Origin: Actinoplanes xinjiangensis
GTDB lineage: Bacteria; Actinomycetota; Actinomycetes; Mycobacteriales; Micromonosporaceae
Direction of reading: 5' to 3'
Length of the DNA stretch: 64,000 nt
Assembly (NCBI RefSeq): GCF_003148685.1
Contig: NZ_QGGR01000030.1
Span: 1-64,000, forward strand
Positions within the stretch are counted from its first letter, which is position 1, and every line of letters begins with the position of its first letter. The notes under the pieces were generated by a model. The model had not been told where the DNA came from. It made no database searches and saw nothing but the letters and a program-made list of their open reading frames with translations. The position numbers and the translations under genes are program-made. Below are positions 17,002 to 24,073 of this stretch, piece by piece.

Positions 17002-17619
17002 ATGGACAGCCTCGACCCGTTGCGCCAGGCGGCCGTCATGGTCCCTCGATCGGCCACCAGCGAGGCCGGATCCACCGTGGCGGACGCTATCGACTACCTC
17101 GACCACAACGAGTACGAGGTCGCGCTCGACCTCCTCACGGAACTGGGCGAGGCCTACGCAACCGAGACGTCGTACTGGAATCTTCTGGCAGACGCGGCAG
17201 CCGAGATGAACCTGCACCGCGCCAAGGCCTGGTGTCACTGGAGAGCTGCGGAGACCGTCCACGGCATCATCCGCGCGGACCTCCGCCTGGTCGACCCCGC
17301 ACAGCCGGGTGCCCGAAGAACCGCCATACCAGGCGACGGCATACTGCGCCCTCTCTGGAACGTCGGGCTCGTCATGCCGGAGGGACATCCCGACCTGCGC
17401 GTCGCCCGCATCTGGGTCGAACGGGTACCCCACCTCGAACCGAGCGCATGCGGACCGGTCCGCCTGGCTCCGCTCCGCCCGGAAGGATGGCGGCACCTGA
17501 AACCAGGCCACCAGATCACCATGCACGAGCAGGCTCCGCCGGCCGGCACGGCCACCATCACACAGGCGACGTTCCCCGTGGCCGCTTTCAGCCGGCCTGG
17601 GTTTCGACGGTCGCGGTGA
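17002..17619 (+). CDS. Hypothetical protein with TPR-like N-terminus
   Basis: A 205-aa soluble protein of unknown function. Residues ~25-85 form a helical hairpin pattern like a tetratricopeptide pair (YLDHNEYEVALDLLTELGEA, then AAAEMNLHRAKAWCHWRA). The C-terminal half (~115-195) is beta-rich, with LRPEGWRHLKPGHQITMHEQ followed by GTATIT, faintly like an EF-Tu domain-III barrel. No signal peptide or membrane segment is seen. The ribosome site is weak. Its last 32 bases overlap the convergent cyclophilin-like lipoprotein gene, so the extreme C-terminus could be misread. Nothing nearby explains its role. Confidence 0.6.
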   Translation: MDSLDPLRQAAVMVPRSATSEAGSTVADAIDYLDHNEYEVALDLLTELGEAYATETSYWNLLADAAAEMNLHRAKAWCHWRAAETVHGIIRADLRLVDPAQPGARRTAIPGDGILRPLWNVGLVMPEGHPDLRVARIWVERVPHLEPSACGPVRLAPLRPEGWRHLKPGHQITMHEQAPPAGTATITQATFPVAAFSRPGFRRSR

Positions 17620-18136
17620 CGGTGCCTTGGAGGTCGGCGATGCGGGCGGCGGCGTCGCCGTCCAGGTGGCCGATGATCACGATGCCGGGATGGTACGACT
17701 GATCGCCGTAGTAGAGGACGAGATCGTTGCCGGGTGCGTAGTAGCCGACGTCTCCGACCGCGGGGTCGGCGCCGTCCGGTTGGCCCGCCGTGGACAGCGG
17801 CGACGGCAGCGGACCGGTCTTCTCCACCGCACCATGATCGGTCATGTCGATGGTCAGCGGGAGCTGGGCGACGAGGTCACGACCGGCGGCGCTGTCGGCG
17901 ATCGTGGCGTGGAAACGCTGATCGCCGATGACGATCCGGATCCTCATCCACCCCTCCTGACCAGGTGACGCGCCGGTCGGTGCGCCGGATGCATTCCGCA
18001 CATTGCCGGGCGCCGATGCACCGACCCGGGTGTCGCCGGAGGGACCGCCGTCACCACAGCCGGCGACGGTGAGTCCGACGACCGTGGACAGCACTGCGCC
18101 GAACGGCAGGGCGCGTGCTGCGAGTGTCCTTCTCAT
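17588..18136 (-). CDS. Cyclophilin-like fold lipoprotein
   Basis: A 182-aa exported lipoprotein: signal peptide ending in the lipobox VAGC (Cys near residue 27), a Gly/Ser/Ala linker, then a ~115-residue domain matching the bacterial cyclophilin-like family (MRIRIVIGDQRFHATIADSA, LPLTIDMTDHGAVEKTGPLP, VGDVGYYAPGNDLVLYYGDQ, IIGHLDG). This domain is beta-barrel-like but generally lacks proline-isomerase catalytic residues. ATG 18136 is preferred because GGAGGCAACCG precedes it. Its start overlaps, as ATGA, the stop of a truncated alcohol-dehydrogenase reading frame that carries its own ribosome site, so translation may be coupled to that remnant. Confidence 0.85.
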   Translation of the reverse strand: MRRTLAARALPFGAVLSTVVGLTVAGCGDGGPSGDTRVGASAPGNVRNASGAPTGASPGQEGWMRIRIVIGDQRFHATIADSAAGRDLVAQLPLTIDMTDHGAVEKTGPLPSPLSTAGQPDGADPAVGDVGYYAPGNDLVLYYGDQSYHPGIVIIGHLDGDAAARIADLQGTVTATVETQAG

Positions 18137-18234
18137 CGGTTGCCTCCACATCGGCGAGCGGCTACGGGCGCAGCAGTGCCTTGACGGTCCTCGACGCGGA
18201 CGTCGCCGGGGCCGTGCATGACGGCACCACGCAT
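18133..18234 (-). pseudogene. Truncated zinc-type alcohol dehydrogenase, 33-codon remnant
   Basis: An ATG at 18234, preceded by a strong CAGGAGGAGATCACC ribosome site, opens a 33-codon frame starting MRGAVMHGPGDVRVEDR. That is the characteristic N-terminus of zinc-dependent alcohol dehydrogenases of about 340 aa. After residue 17 the sequence departs from the family (QGTAAPVAARRCGGNR) and stops, the TGA overlapping the lipoprotein ATG. The rest of the dehydrogenase is absent nearby. The simplest reading is a deletion that removed most of the enzyme and left its translation start as a leader for the lipoprotein gene. Confidence 0.65.
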
Positions 18235-18459
18235 GGTGATCTCCTCCTGGGTTGCCGTTCTGTCCGTTTCAGCAAACCGCGCCGGTGCCGTCGGGAGAAG
18301 TTCCTGTTGATGGGTGTACCGGCAGGGCACGTCAGCCGGCCGGAGGGGTTCCGGTCGTCCGGCCATGAAGGCTGCGCCGGGGCAGGCGTAGGCTGAGGGT
18401 GTCGCTCCGGACTTCGGCGGCTTCCTACGCCGCCGACCAGTGACTCGAGAAAGCCGGAA

Positions 18460-18633
18460 ATGATCATCTCCAAGGCAGTCGTCATCGCTGCTCTCCGTGA
18501 TCGCGGCCAGCAGGCCAGGGCTGACTTCGTCGACCGGGAGCTCCCGGATCGCATCGACTCCACCGAGCACGGCGGGTTGCTGGCCATGCTCCGCCTCGAT
18601 CTGGCGACGTTGTCCGAAGAGACATCCTCGTGA
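18460..18633 (+). CDS. Small conserved-looking hypothetical protein, 57 aa
   Basis: A 57-aa frame starting MIISKAVVIAALRDRGQQAR, continuing with ADFVDRELPDRIDSTEHGGL and ending LRLDLATLSEETSS. It resembles short actinobacterial proteins I recall that begin MIISK and have a helix-rich acidic body, but I cannot name a family. Codon use shows the GC third-position bias of real genes. The upstream ribosome site is weak (GAGAAAGCCGGAA). There is no signal peptide or membrane helix. It stands between the divergent dehydrogenase remnant and the glycosyltransferase. Confidence 0.55.
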   Translation: MIISKAVVIAALRDRGQQARADFVDRELPDRIDSTEHGGLLAMLRLDLATLSEETSS

Positions 18634-18835
18634 GCGTCGGCATCCCGCGCCCGGCTGCCGGAAACAGGTCCGTGCACGCCTCGATGCGCGCCGCGTGGTC
18701 GCCGACCATCTGACCGGCCCGCTCGTCTCACCATCGGTTCCGCCGGCAACGGTCGGCCCGCAGACATTCCGGCACCGTGGTTCGCATCCGATCGACCGAT
18801 GCGCCGAGGGTGGCCGGCTATCGGAAGGCGCCACC

Positions 18836-19978
18836 ATGACCATCAGGTACGGATTCCTCAGCACCCACCCGCCTACCCGGTGCGGTCTGGCAGCCTTCAA
18901 CTCCGCTCTCGCCGCCCACCTGGCCGAGGTCGCCGGGCCGAGCGGCATCGTGCGGGTCGCCGTGAACGGCGACGACGTCACGCCCGCGGCCGGTGTGGCG
19001 CACACCTGGGTGGACACGACGCCGGCCGGCTGGCGTGACAGCGCCGAGGTGCTGAACACCTTCGACGTGGCCGTCGTCCAGCACGAGTACGGCATCTACC
19101 CCGGCCGTGACGGCGGAGAGGTGCTGTCCGTCCTGCGCCGGCTCACCGTACCGAGCATCGTCGTCCTGCACACCGTGCTGACCCATCCCACGCCGCGGCA
19201 GAAGTCGCTGCTCGAACAGATCGTCGCCGCCGCCGGTGCGGTCGTGGCGATCACCGAGGCGGCGCACGACCGGCTGCTTCTCGGTTATGCCGTGGACCCG
19301 GCGAAGGTCTGCGTCATCCCGCACGGCGCCTCCGATTTCGCGGGAGAGCCCGCCCGCCGCTACGACGACCGGCCGCATCTGCTCACCTGGGGTCTGCTGG
19401 GCCCGGGAAAGGGCATCGAGTGGGCTCTGCGCGCCTTGGCCCGCCTGCAGAGCGTGAAGCCGGCGCCGGTCTACACCGTGGCCGGCCGAACCCATCCCAA
19501 GGTCGTCGAACAGCACGGCGAGGCCTACCGGGCGAGCCTGCACCAGCTCGGTGCGGCCCTGGGCATCGCGCATGACGTGCACTACGAGTCGGCCTACCTC
19601 GATGACGCGGCGCTGGGCGACCTGATCCGCTCCGCCGATGTCGTCGTGTTGCCGTACGACTCCACCGAACAGGTCACCTCGGGTGTCCTCGTCGAGGCGG
19701 TGGCGGCCGGTATCCCCGTCGTCGCGACCGCTTTCCCGCACGCGGTGGAGCTGCTCACCGACGGGCCCGGGCTGCTCGTACCGCATCGGAACCCGGCGGC
19801 CCTGGCGGCCGCGGTGCGCAAGATCCTCACCAAGCCCGCTCTGGCGGCCGAACTTCGCACCCGCGGCGGCCACGCCGAGCCGGTGCTGCGGTGGCCCGCG
19901 GTCGCCCAGCGGTACCAGGAGCTGGCCACGACTGTCATCGGCGCCCGGGCCCGTCCGGTCGCGGTAGCCGGCGCATGA
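18836..19978 (+). CDS. Family 4-type glycosyltransferase
   Basis: A 380-aa cytosolic GT-B fold glycosyltransferase. The N-terminal domain starts IRYGFLSTHPPTRCGLAAF with the glycine-containing loop of GT4 enzymes; the C-terminal nucleotide-sugar domain shows LLTWGLLGPGKGIEWALRAL and the donor-site region EQVTSGVLVEAVAAGIPVVA. ATG 18836 fits the family start; upstream GGAAGGCGCCACC is a usable ribosome site. The stop overlaps the next gene's ATG (ATGA), coupling it to the six-hairpin glycosidase-like protein. With the GH130 gene a few kilobases away on the opposite strand, it suggests a mannose- or glucose-containing oligosaccharide pathway; acceptor and donor are unknown. Confidence 0.85.
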   Translation: MTIRYGFLSTHPPTRCGLAAFNSALAAHLAEVAGPSGIVRVAVNGDDVTPAAGVAHTWVDTTPAGWRDSAEVLNTFDVAVVQHEYGIYPGRDGGEVLSVLRRLTVPSIVVLHTVLTHPTPRQKSLLEQIVAAAGAVVAITEAAHDRLLLGYAVDPAKVCVIPHGASDFAGEPARRYDDRPHLLTWGLLGPGKGIEWALRALARLQSVKPAPVYTVAGRTHPKVVEQHGEAYRASLHQLGAALGIAHDVHYESAYLDDAALGDLIRSADVVVLPYDSTEQVTSGVLVEAVAAGIPVVATAFPHAVELLTDGPGLLVPHRNPAALAAAVRKILTKPALAAELRTRGGHAEPVLRWPAVAQRYQELATTVIGARARPVAVAGA

Positions 19979-21012
19979 CCGCCGGAGCCGCCCTCACCAC
20001 GCGGTCCGGCCGGGCCGTTCCCGCTGCGCCCTTCACCCACCTGGTGCGGCTCACCGACGACACCGGTCTCTTCGAACACGCCCGGCACGCCACCGTCCGC
20101 CGTGAGCACGGGTACTGCACCGACGACGTCGCCCGGGGCCTCGTCGTCACCAGCCGCGAGCTCGACCCGTCCGCCGAGGTCCTCCGGCTCGCGGAGCGCT
20201 ATCTGGCGTTCCTCACCCACGCACAGGACACCGACGGCGCGTTCCACAACCGGCTGGACTTCGGCCGGACCTGGACCGACCAGCCGGGGCTCGGCGACTG
20301 GTGGGGCCGCGCCCTCTGGGGCCTCGGCACCGCCGCCGCGCGCTCACCGTTGCGGTGGATCCGCCAGGAAGCGCTTCTCGCCTTCACGCAGGGAGCGGCC
20401 CGCCGGTCCACCGACCCGCGGGCGATGGCCTTCGCCGCGCTCGGGGCCGCCGAACTGCTGCGAGCCGACCCCGGCAACGAGCCGGCCGCCGAACTGCTGG
20501 CCGACGCCGCGATCGCCATCGGCACTCCCGGTCCCGACCCGCAGTGGCCGTGGCCGCACGAGAAGCTGACGTACGCCAACGCCGCCCTCGCCGAGGTCCT
20601 GATCGCCGCCGGGGATCTCCTCGACGACCCGCCGGCCCTGACCGCGGGCCTGCGGATGCTGACCTGGCTGCTGGAGATCCAGATCAGCGACGACCGCCTG
20701 TCGGTCCTGCCGTCGGCGGGCTGGCAGCACGGCGGCCCCCGGCTACGCCACGACCAGCAACCGATCGAGGTGGCCGCGCTGGCGGACGCCTGCGCCACCG
20801 CCGCCACCCTCACCGGCGATCAGATCTGGCACACCGGGGTACGCCGGTCCATCGACTGGTTCCTCGGTGACAACGACGTCGGCCAGGTCATGTGGGACCC
20901 GGCGACCGGCGGCGGTTACGACGGGCTGACCCTGCACGGCCCCAACCTCAACCAGGGCGCCGAGTCGACCCTCGCCCTCATCTCCACCCTGCAGCACCGC
21001 ACCCCCGGATAG
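19975..21012 (+). CDS. Six-hairpin glycosidase-like protein
   Basis: A 345-aa soluble protein with the helical periodicity of an (alpha/alpha)6 barrel. Its opening LVRLTDDTGLFEHARHATVR then HGYCTDDVARGLVV is characteristic of a family encoded beside GT4 and GH130 genes in many bacteria. Further markers are DWWGRALWGLG, the PWPHEKLTYANA stretch and a C-terminal GPNLNQGAESTLALI. The role is probably hydrolysis or binding of a manno- or gluco-oligosaccharide; catalytic residues cannot be assigned. Its ATG overlaps the stop of the glycosyltransferase, so the two proteins should be made in similar amounts. Confidence 0.75.
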   Translation: MTAGAALTTRSGRAVPAAPFTHLVRLTDDTGLFEHARHATVRREHGYCTDDVARGLVVTSRELDPSAEVLRLAERYLAFLTHAQDTDGAFHNRLDFGRTWTDQPGLGDWWGRALWGLGTAAARSPLRWIRQEALLAFTQGAARRSTDPRAMAFAALGAAELLRADPGNEPAAELLADAAIAIGTPGPDPQWPWPHEKLTYANAALAEVLIAAGDLLDDPPALTAGLRMLTWLLEIQISDDRLSVLPSAGWQHGGPRLRHDQQPIEVAALADACATAATLTGDQIWHTGVRRSIDWFLGDNDVGQVMWDPATGGGYDGLTLHGPNLNQGAESTLALISTLQHRTPG

Positions 21013-21031
21013 GTCCGCGGGTGCGGTCGGG

Positions 21032-21256
21032 TCACAGCACGGCGCCGCGGGGAGCGACCTCCACCGCGGCGACGCCGCGGCCATAGAGCACGACGAGCCG
21101 GTCACCGTGTTTGCAGTGCAGTGCTCCCGAGTCCTCGGCCAGCGTGGTGATCACCTGTTCGATGAGGTCTTCCTCGCTGGACAGTTCGGGTCGCTCGTAG
21201 GTGATGTCCATACGGTCGCCGCCGATGAGACGGACGCGAAGCACTGTGGTCGCCAT
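21032..21256 (-). CDS. Small hypothetical protein, 74 aa
   Basis: A 74-aa soluble protein, MATTVLRVRLIGGDRMDITY onwards, with a beta-alpha-beta pattern and no signal or membrane segment. The central SEEDLIEQVITTLAEDSGAL is a likely amphipathic helix, followed by strands ending LVVLYGRGVAAVEVAPRGAV. I do not recognise a family. It is 149 bases downstream of the lipid kinase on the same strand and converges, with a 19-base gap, on the glycosidase-like gene. Confidence 0.65.
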   Translation of the reverse strand: MATTVLRVRLIGGDRMDITYERPELSSEEDLIEQVITTLAEDSGALHCKHGDRLVVLYGRGVAAVEVAPRGAVL

Positions 21257-21404
21257 CTCCCCAACCTAACCGCGGAGGTACGGCTGCCGGGTCATCCCCA
21301 CGGTGCCTCCCCGAGCTCGCCCCGGCCCGGCGCATGGTCACGCATGCGGTGACGCGACCCTCCCGGTCAACGGCCGGCCGCCGGGATGCCTCAGCGGATC
21401 GCGG

Positions 21405-22373
21405 TCAACGCACCTCGTGGGCGTCGTGCTCGACCGCTCCCGCGTCGTGGGCGAGGTCCGGGTCGGCGGCGGGTTGCGGCACACACAGCAGCAGAGCCTG
21501 GGGCCGTACGGTGACCAGCAGCTCCTTACCCGGGTCGATGAGATCACCGTCGAGTTGGCGGGGCTGGACCCGCCGGCTGCGGATCTGCACGCGGGTGGCG
21601 GTGTAGGTCTCCATCCTCGGCACACTCTCCTTACGGCGCAGCACGGCCCAGCCGAGGGCGGCCCAGTGGCGCAGGGTGCGAGGGCTGAGGATGGCGACGT
21701 CGAGCAGACCGTCGTCGGGTTGCGCGTCGCTGAGCAGCCGCATGCCGCCCTGCAGCCGGCCGACGTTACCGACGATGACGGTACGGGGCCGGCGGGTGAA
21801 AGGCGGCTTGTCGTCCAGGGTGATGCGCAGATGCATGGGGCGGTCACGAAGGTGCTGGACGGCCCCGGCGACGTACGCCAGCCAGCCGATGTGTTTCTTG
21901 GCGGTGTCGTTGGTGTCGTCGAGCATGTGGGCGTCGAAGCCCATGCCGGCCATCACCGCGAAGCTCCGCTCGCCGACCGCGCCCACATCGATGCGACGGC
22001 GCCCACCCTGAAGCACGACTTCGAGGCCGGTGGCGACGTCTCCGCTGAGCCCGAGGTTGGCGGCGAGCAGGTTGCCGGTGCCGGCGGGCAGCACGGCCAG
22101 GGCGACGTCGGTGCCGGCGAGGGCGGTCACGCAGGCCATCACCGTGCCGTCGCCGCCGCAGGCGAGGACTAGTTCGGCGCCGTCCTTGACGGCCCGGGTG
22201 GCCTGGCCGACGCCGGGGTCGTCGACGGTGGTCTCGAACCACATCGGTTCCGGCCAGCCTTCGGCGGTGAGGGCGTCGGTGATGGTGCGGCGCAGCTCGT
22301 CCAGGTCGGGCACTTTCACCGGGTTCACGACGACGGCTGATCGTAGGGGGCCGGTGATGGTCATGACGTCCAC
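21405..22373 (-). CDS. Diacylglycerol kinase-family lipid kinase
   Basis: A 322-aa member of the DAGK/sphingosine-kinase-like family, which phosphorylates lipid hydroxyls with ATP. The nucleotide-binding motif GGDGTV (within LACGGDGTVMA) and LPAGTGNLLAANLGL are intact, with FDAHMLDDTNDTAKKHIGW in the C-terminal domain. GTG 22373 is preferred over ATG 22364 because GAGAGGG lies 8 bases upstream of it. The leader directly upstream contains a hairpin followed by four T residues on the coding strand, either the terminator of the GH130 gene or an attenuator. Expected at the inner membrane face; lipid substrate unknown. Confidence 0.88.
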   Translation of the reverse strand: MDVMTITGPLRSAVVVNPVKVPDLDELRRTITDALTAEGWPEPMWFETTVDDPGVGQATRAVKDGAELVLACGGDGTVMACVTALAGTDVALAVLPAGTGNLLAANLGLSGDVATGLEVVLQGGRRRIDVGAVGERSFAVMAGMGFDAHMLDDTNDTAKKHIGWLAYVAGAVQHLRDRPMHLRITLDDKPPFTRRPRTVIVGNVGRLQGGMRLLSDAQPDDGLLDVAILSPRTLRHWAALGWAVLRRKESVPRMETYTATRVQIRSRRVQPRQLDGDLIDPGKELLVTVRPQALLLCVPQPAADPDLAHDAGAVEHDAHEVR

Positions 22374-22390
22374 GGGGAGGTCCCTCTCGG

Positions 22391-22437
22391 TGCGAAAAGG
22401 CGACCGCCGCCGGCCCGTCCGGGGTCGGCGGCGGTCG
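22391..22437 (-). terminator. Hairpin with T-tract between GH130 and lipid kinase
   Basis: On the minus strand a perfect 12-base stem (CGACCGCCGCCG and its complement, 22426-22437 with 22401-22412) encloses a 13-base loop that can extend the stem by three G-C pairs. It is followed by CCTTTTCG. This is a textbook intrinsic terminator for the upstream GH130 gene. Its end lies only about 18 bases before the lipid kinase start, so it may instead act as an attenuator in the kinase leader. Confidence 0.7.
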
Positions 22438-22611
22438 TCAGGCGTCTGCGTGGTCGCGGCTGCCGGACTTCGCCGGGCCACGGCCGACCAACCGTCGTCC
22501 GTTGCCGTCGGTCAGCTATTGCCCTGGGTGAAAATCGCCAAACAGGACGGACCTCACCGGGGCCGGGCGCCGTCGACCGACTGGATTCCTCCGTCGCGGC
22601 ACAGCCCGGCC

Positions 22612-23766
22612 CTACGCCACCGCCTGATCGGCGGGCAGGCACGGCAACGACTTCCGGCCACGGTGGTGCGCCGTCACGCGCCGGCTGATCGCCGGGCCGT
22701 CGACTGCCTGCCACGGGGTGGCGCCCGGTTCGGCCGCGGCCCGTTCGAGCACCGCGACACCGATGTAGCGGTCGGAGACCCCGTAGAACAGATAGTCGGC
22801 GTCGCCGATCCGGGCCAGTCCGCTGGGGAAGACGATGTGCCGGTCGACACCTGCCTGCTCCTGGGTGGTCTCCGGCGCCAGCAACGGCTCGGACGTGCGG
22901 TAGCGGACCCGGGTGACGTCGTCGGCGTCGAGCAGCATCGCACCGGCCGCGTAGTCCAGGCGCGGAACCGGCTCACCGGTGTCGTGCTCGCTCACCCCGT
23001 GATGCAGCAGCAGCCAGCCCTCCGGCACACGGATCGGCGGCGGGCCGGCTCCGATCTTCGTCGATTCGAACGGGAACATCGGCTGCGCGACCGGCCGGTG
23101 CTGATCCAGCAGGACCAGGGCCCGCAGATCCTCCGCCACCGCGTCGACCGGGGCGAACGACACCCAGATGCTGTGCCGCCGGTCGGTGACACCGGCCGGC
23201 AGATCCAGCATCGGATCCCACATCGGCCGGTGCAGGAAGGCGTACGACATCCGGCCGTCGGGCGCCGTGACCGGCTCCGGGAAGAGCACCACGTCCTTGT
23301 TCGGGAAGACGTTCAAATCATGCGCGAGTTCGGGATCGTACGCGAAATGCAACGGCCCCAGCCGCCGCCAGGTCCGGAAGTCCTCCGACACGGCCAGCGC
23401 GGCCCGGGCCCCGTGGGCGCCGCCCTCCGCGGTGTACGACATGACGTACAGGCCCAGCGACTCCATCCAGGTGGCGCGTGGGTCCTCGATGCCGCCCCGC
23501 CCACCGCCGCGTTCCCACGGCTCGTCCGGAGCCATCACCACATCACCACGGTGCACCCCGACCGGCACACCGTCGTCGAGCACCAGATCCACACTTCGCA
23601 GCCGGGACACGTTGCCCTCCGCGGTCACCCGCGCCAGCAGGCGCCACCGGCCGTCCGGTGTGCGCCCGACAGTGGGATTGAAGGCACCCCAGAACTCCAC
23701 CGGATCGTCCGGATCCGGCGACATGATCGTGCCCAGCCGGCGCAGCCGATAAGTAGGTGACGTCAT
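22612..23766 (-). CDS. GH130-family glycoside phosphorylase/hydrolase
   Basis: A 384-aa five-bladed beta-propeller enzyme of glycoside hydrolase family 130, which acts on beta-mannosides mostly by phosphorolysis. Visible markers are WGAFNPTVGRTPDGRWRLLA, GIEDPRATWMESLGLYVMSY, AFLHRPMW, WLLLHHG and the C-terminal DADYLFYGVSDRYIGVAVLE. The ATG follows GGGGGTTGGTTGTC. No signal peptide is present, so it acts in the cytosol. It is divergent from the phosphatase gene and shares the neighbourhood with a GT4 and a six-hairpin protein, a recurring trio that points to synthesis or turnover of a mannose-containing oligosaccharide. Phosphorylase versus hydrolase cannot be decided from sequence by eye. 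Confidence 0.85.
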   Translation of the reverse strand: MTSPTYRLRRLGTIMSPDPDDPVEFWGAFNPTVGRTPDGRWRLLARVTAEGNVSRLRSVDLVLDDGVPVGVHRGDVVMAPDEPWERGGGRGGIEDPRATWMESLGLYVMSYTAEGGAHGARAALAVSEDFRTWRRLGPLHFAYDPELAHDLNVFPNKDVVLFPEPVTAPDGRMSYAFLHRPMWDPMLDLPAGVTDRRHSIWVSFAPVDAVAEDLRALVLLDQHRPVAQPMFPFESTKIGAGPPPIRVPEGWLLLHHGVSEHDTGEPVPRLDYAAGAMLLDADDVTRVRYRTSEPLLAPETTQEQAGVDRHIVFPSGLARIGDADYLFYGVSDRYIGVAVLERAAAEPGATPWQAVDGPAISRRVTAHHRGRKSLPCLPADQAVA

Positions 23767-24061
23767 GACAACCAACCCCCGTAAAATGGCAGATTTCGCA
23801 AGCGGTGATACACACGCATCCGACAGGTTCGGCCGGCAACCCGCTGCCGGGTGCAGTCCCGAGAACCGGACCGGGCGCCGTCGACCGAGGCCGCCGTCTA
23901 CCCGGCCGGCGCCGCGGCAAACGGTCCGACCTGCGATTCGGGCACCCACAGTGACGGAGATGACGCCCACGGCATCGTCCTGCAAGCCGGTCGGGACCAC
24001 CGCCGCGGTGTCCGGCCGGCGCCTCAGGGCGACGCTGGAACCGGCGGCGGGGGTCTACGAC
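23767..24061. other. Divergent intergenic region, GH130 / phosphatase
   Basis: About 300 bases without a supportable gene. It contains the ribosome site of GH130 on its left side and the promoter of the phosphatase at its right end. The 23,780-23,830 segment is AT-richer than its surroundings and is the likely site of the GH130 promoter, but I could not fix clear hexamers. Confidence 0.4.
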
Positions 24062-24073
24062 TAGATTCGTTCC
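24062..24073 (+). promoter_or_regulatory. Leaderless -10 element of the phosphatase gene
   Basis: TAGATT at 24062-24067 ends 6 bases before the GTG start at 24074, exactly the spacing for transcription starting on the G of the start codon. No Shine-Dalgarno sequence precedes the gene. The -35 region is not conserved. Confidence 0.5.

Noticed and set aside
21013..21031. Terminator between the glycosidase-like gene and the 74-aa gene
   Set aside because: The gap is too short and shows no inverted repeat.
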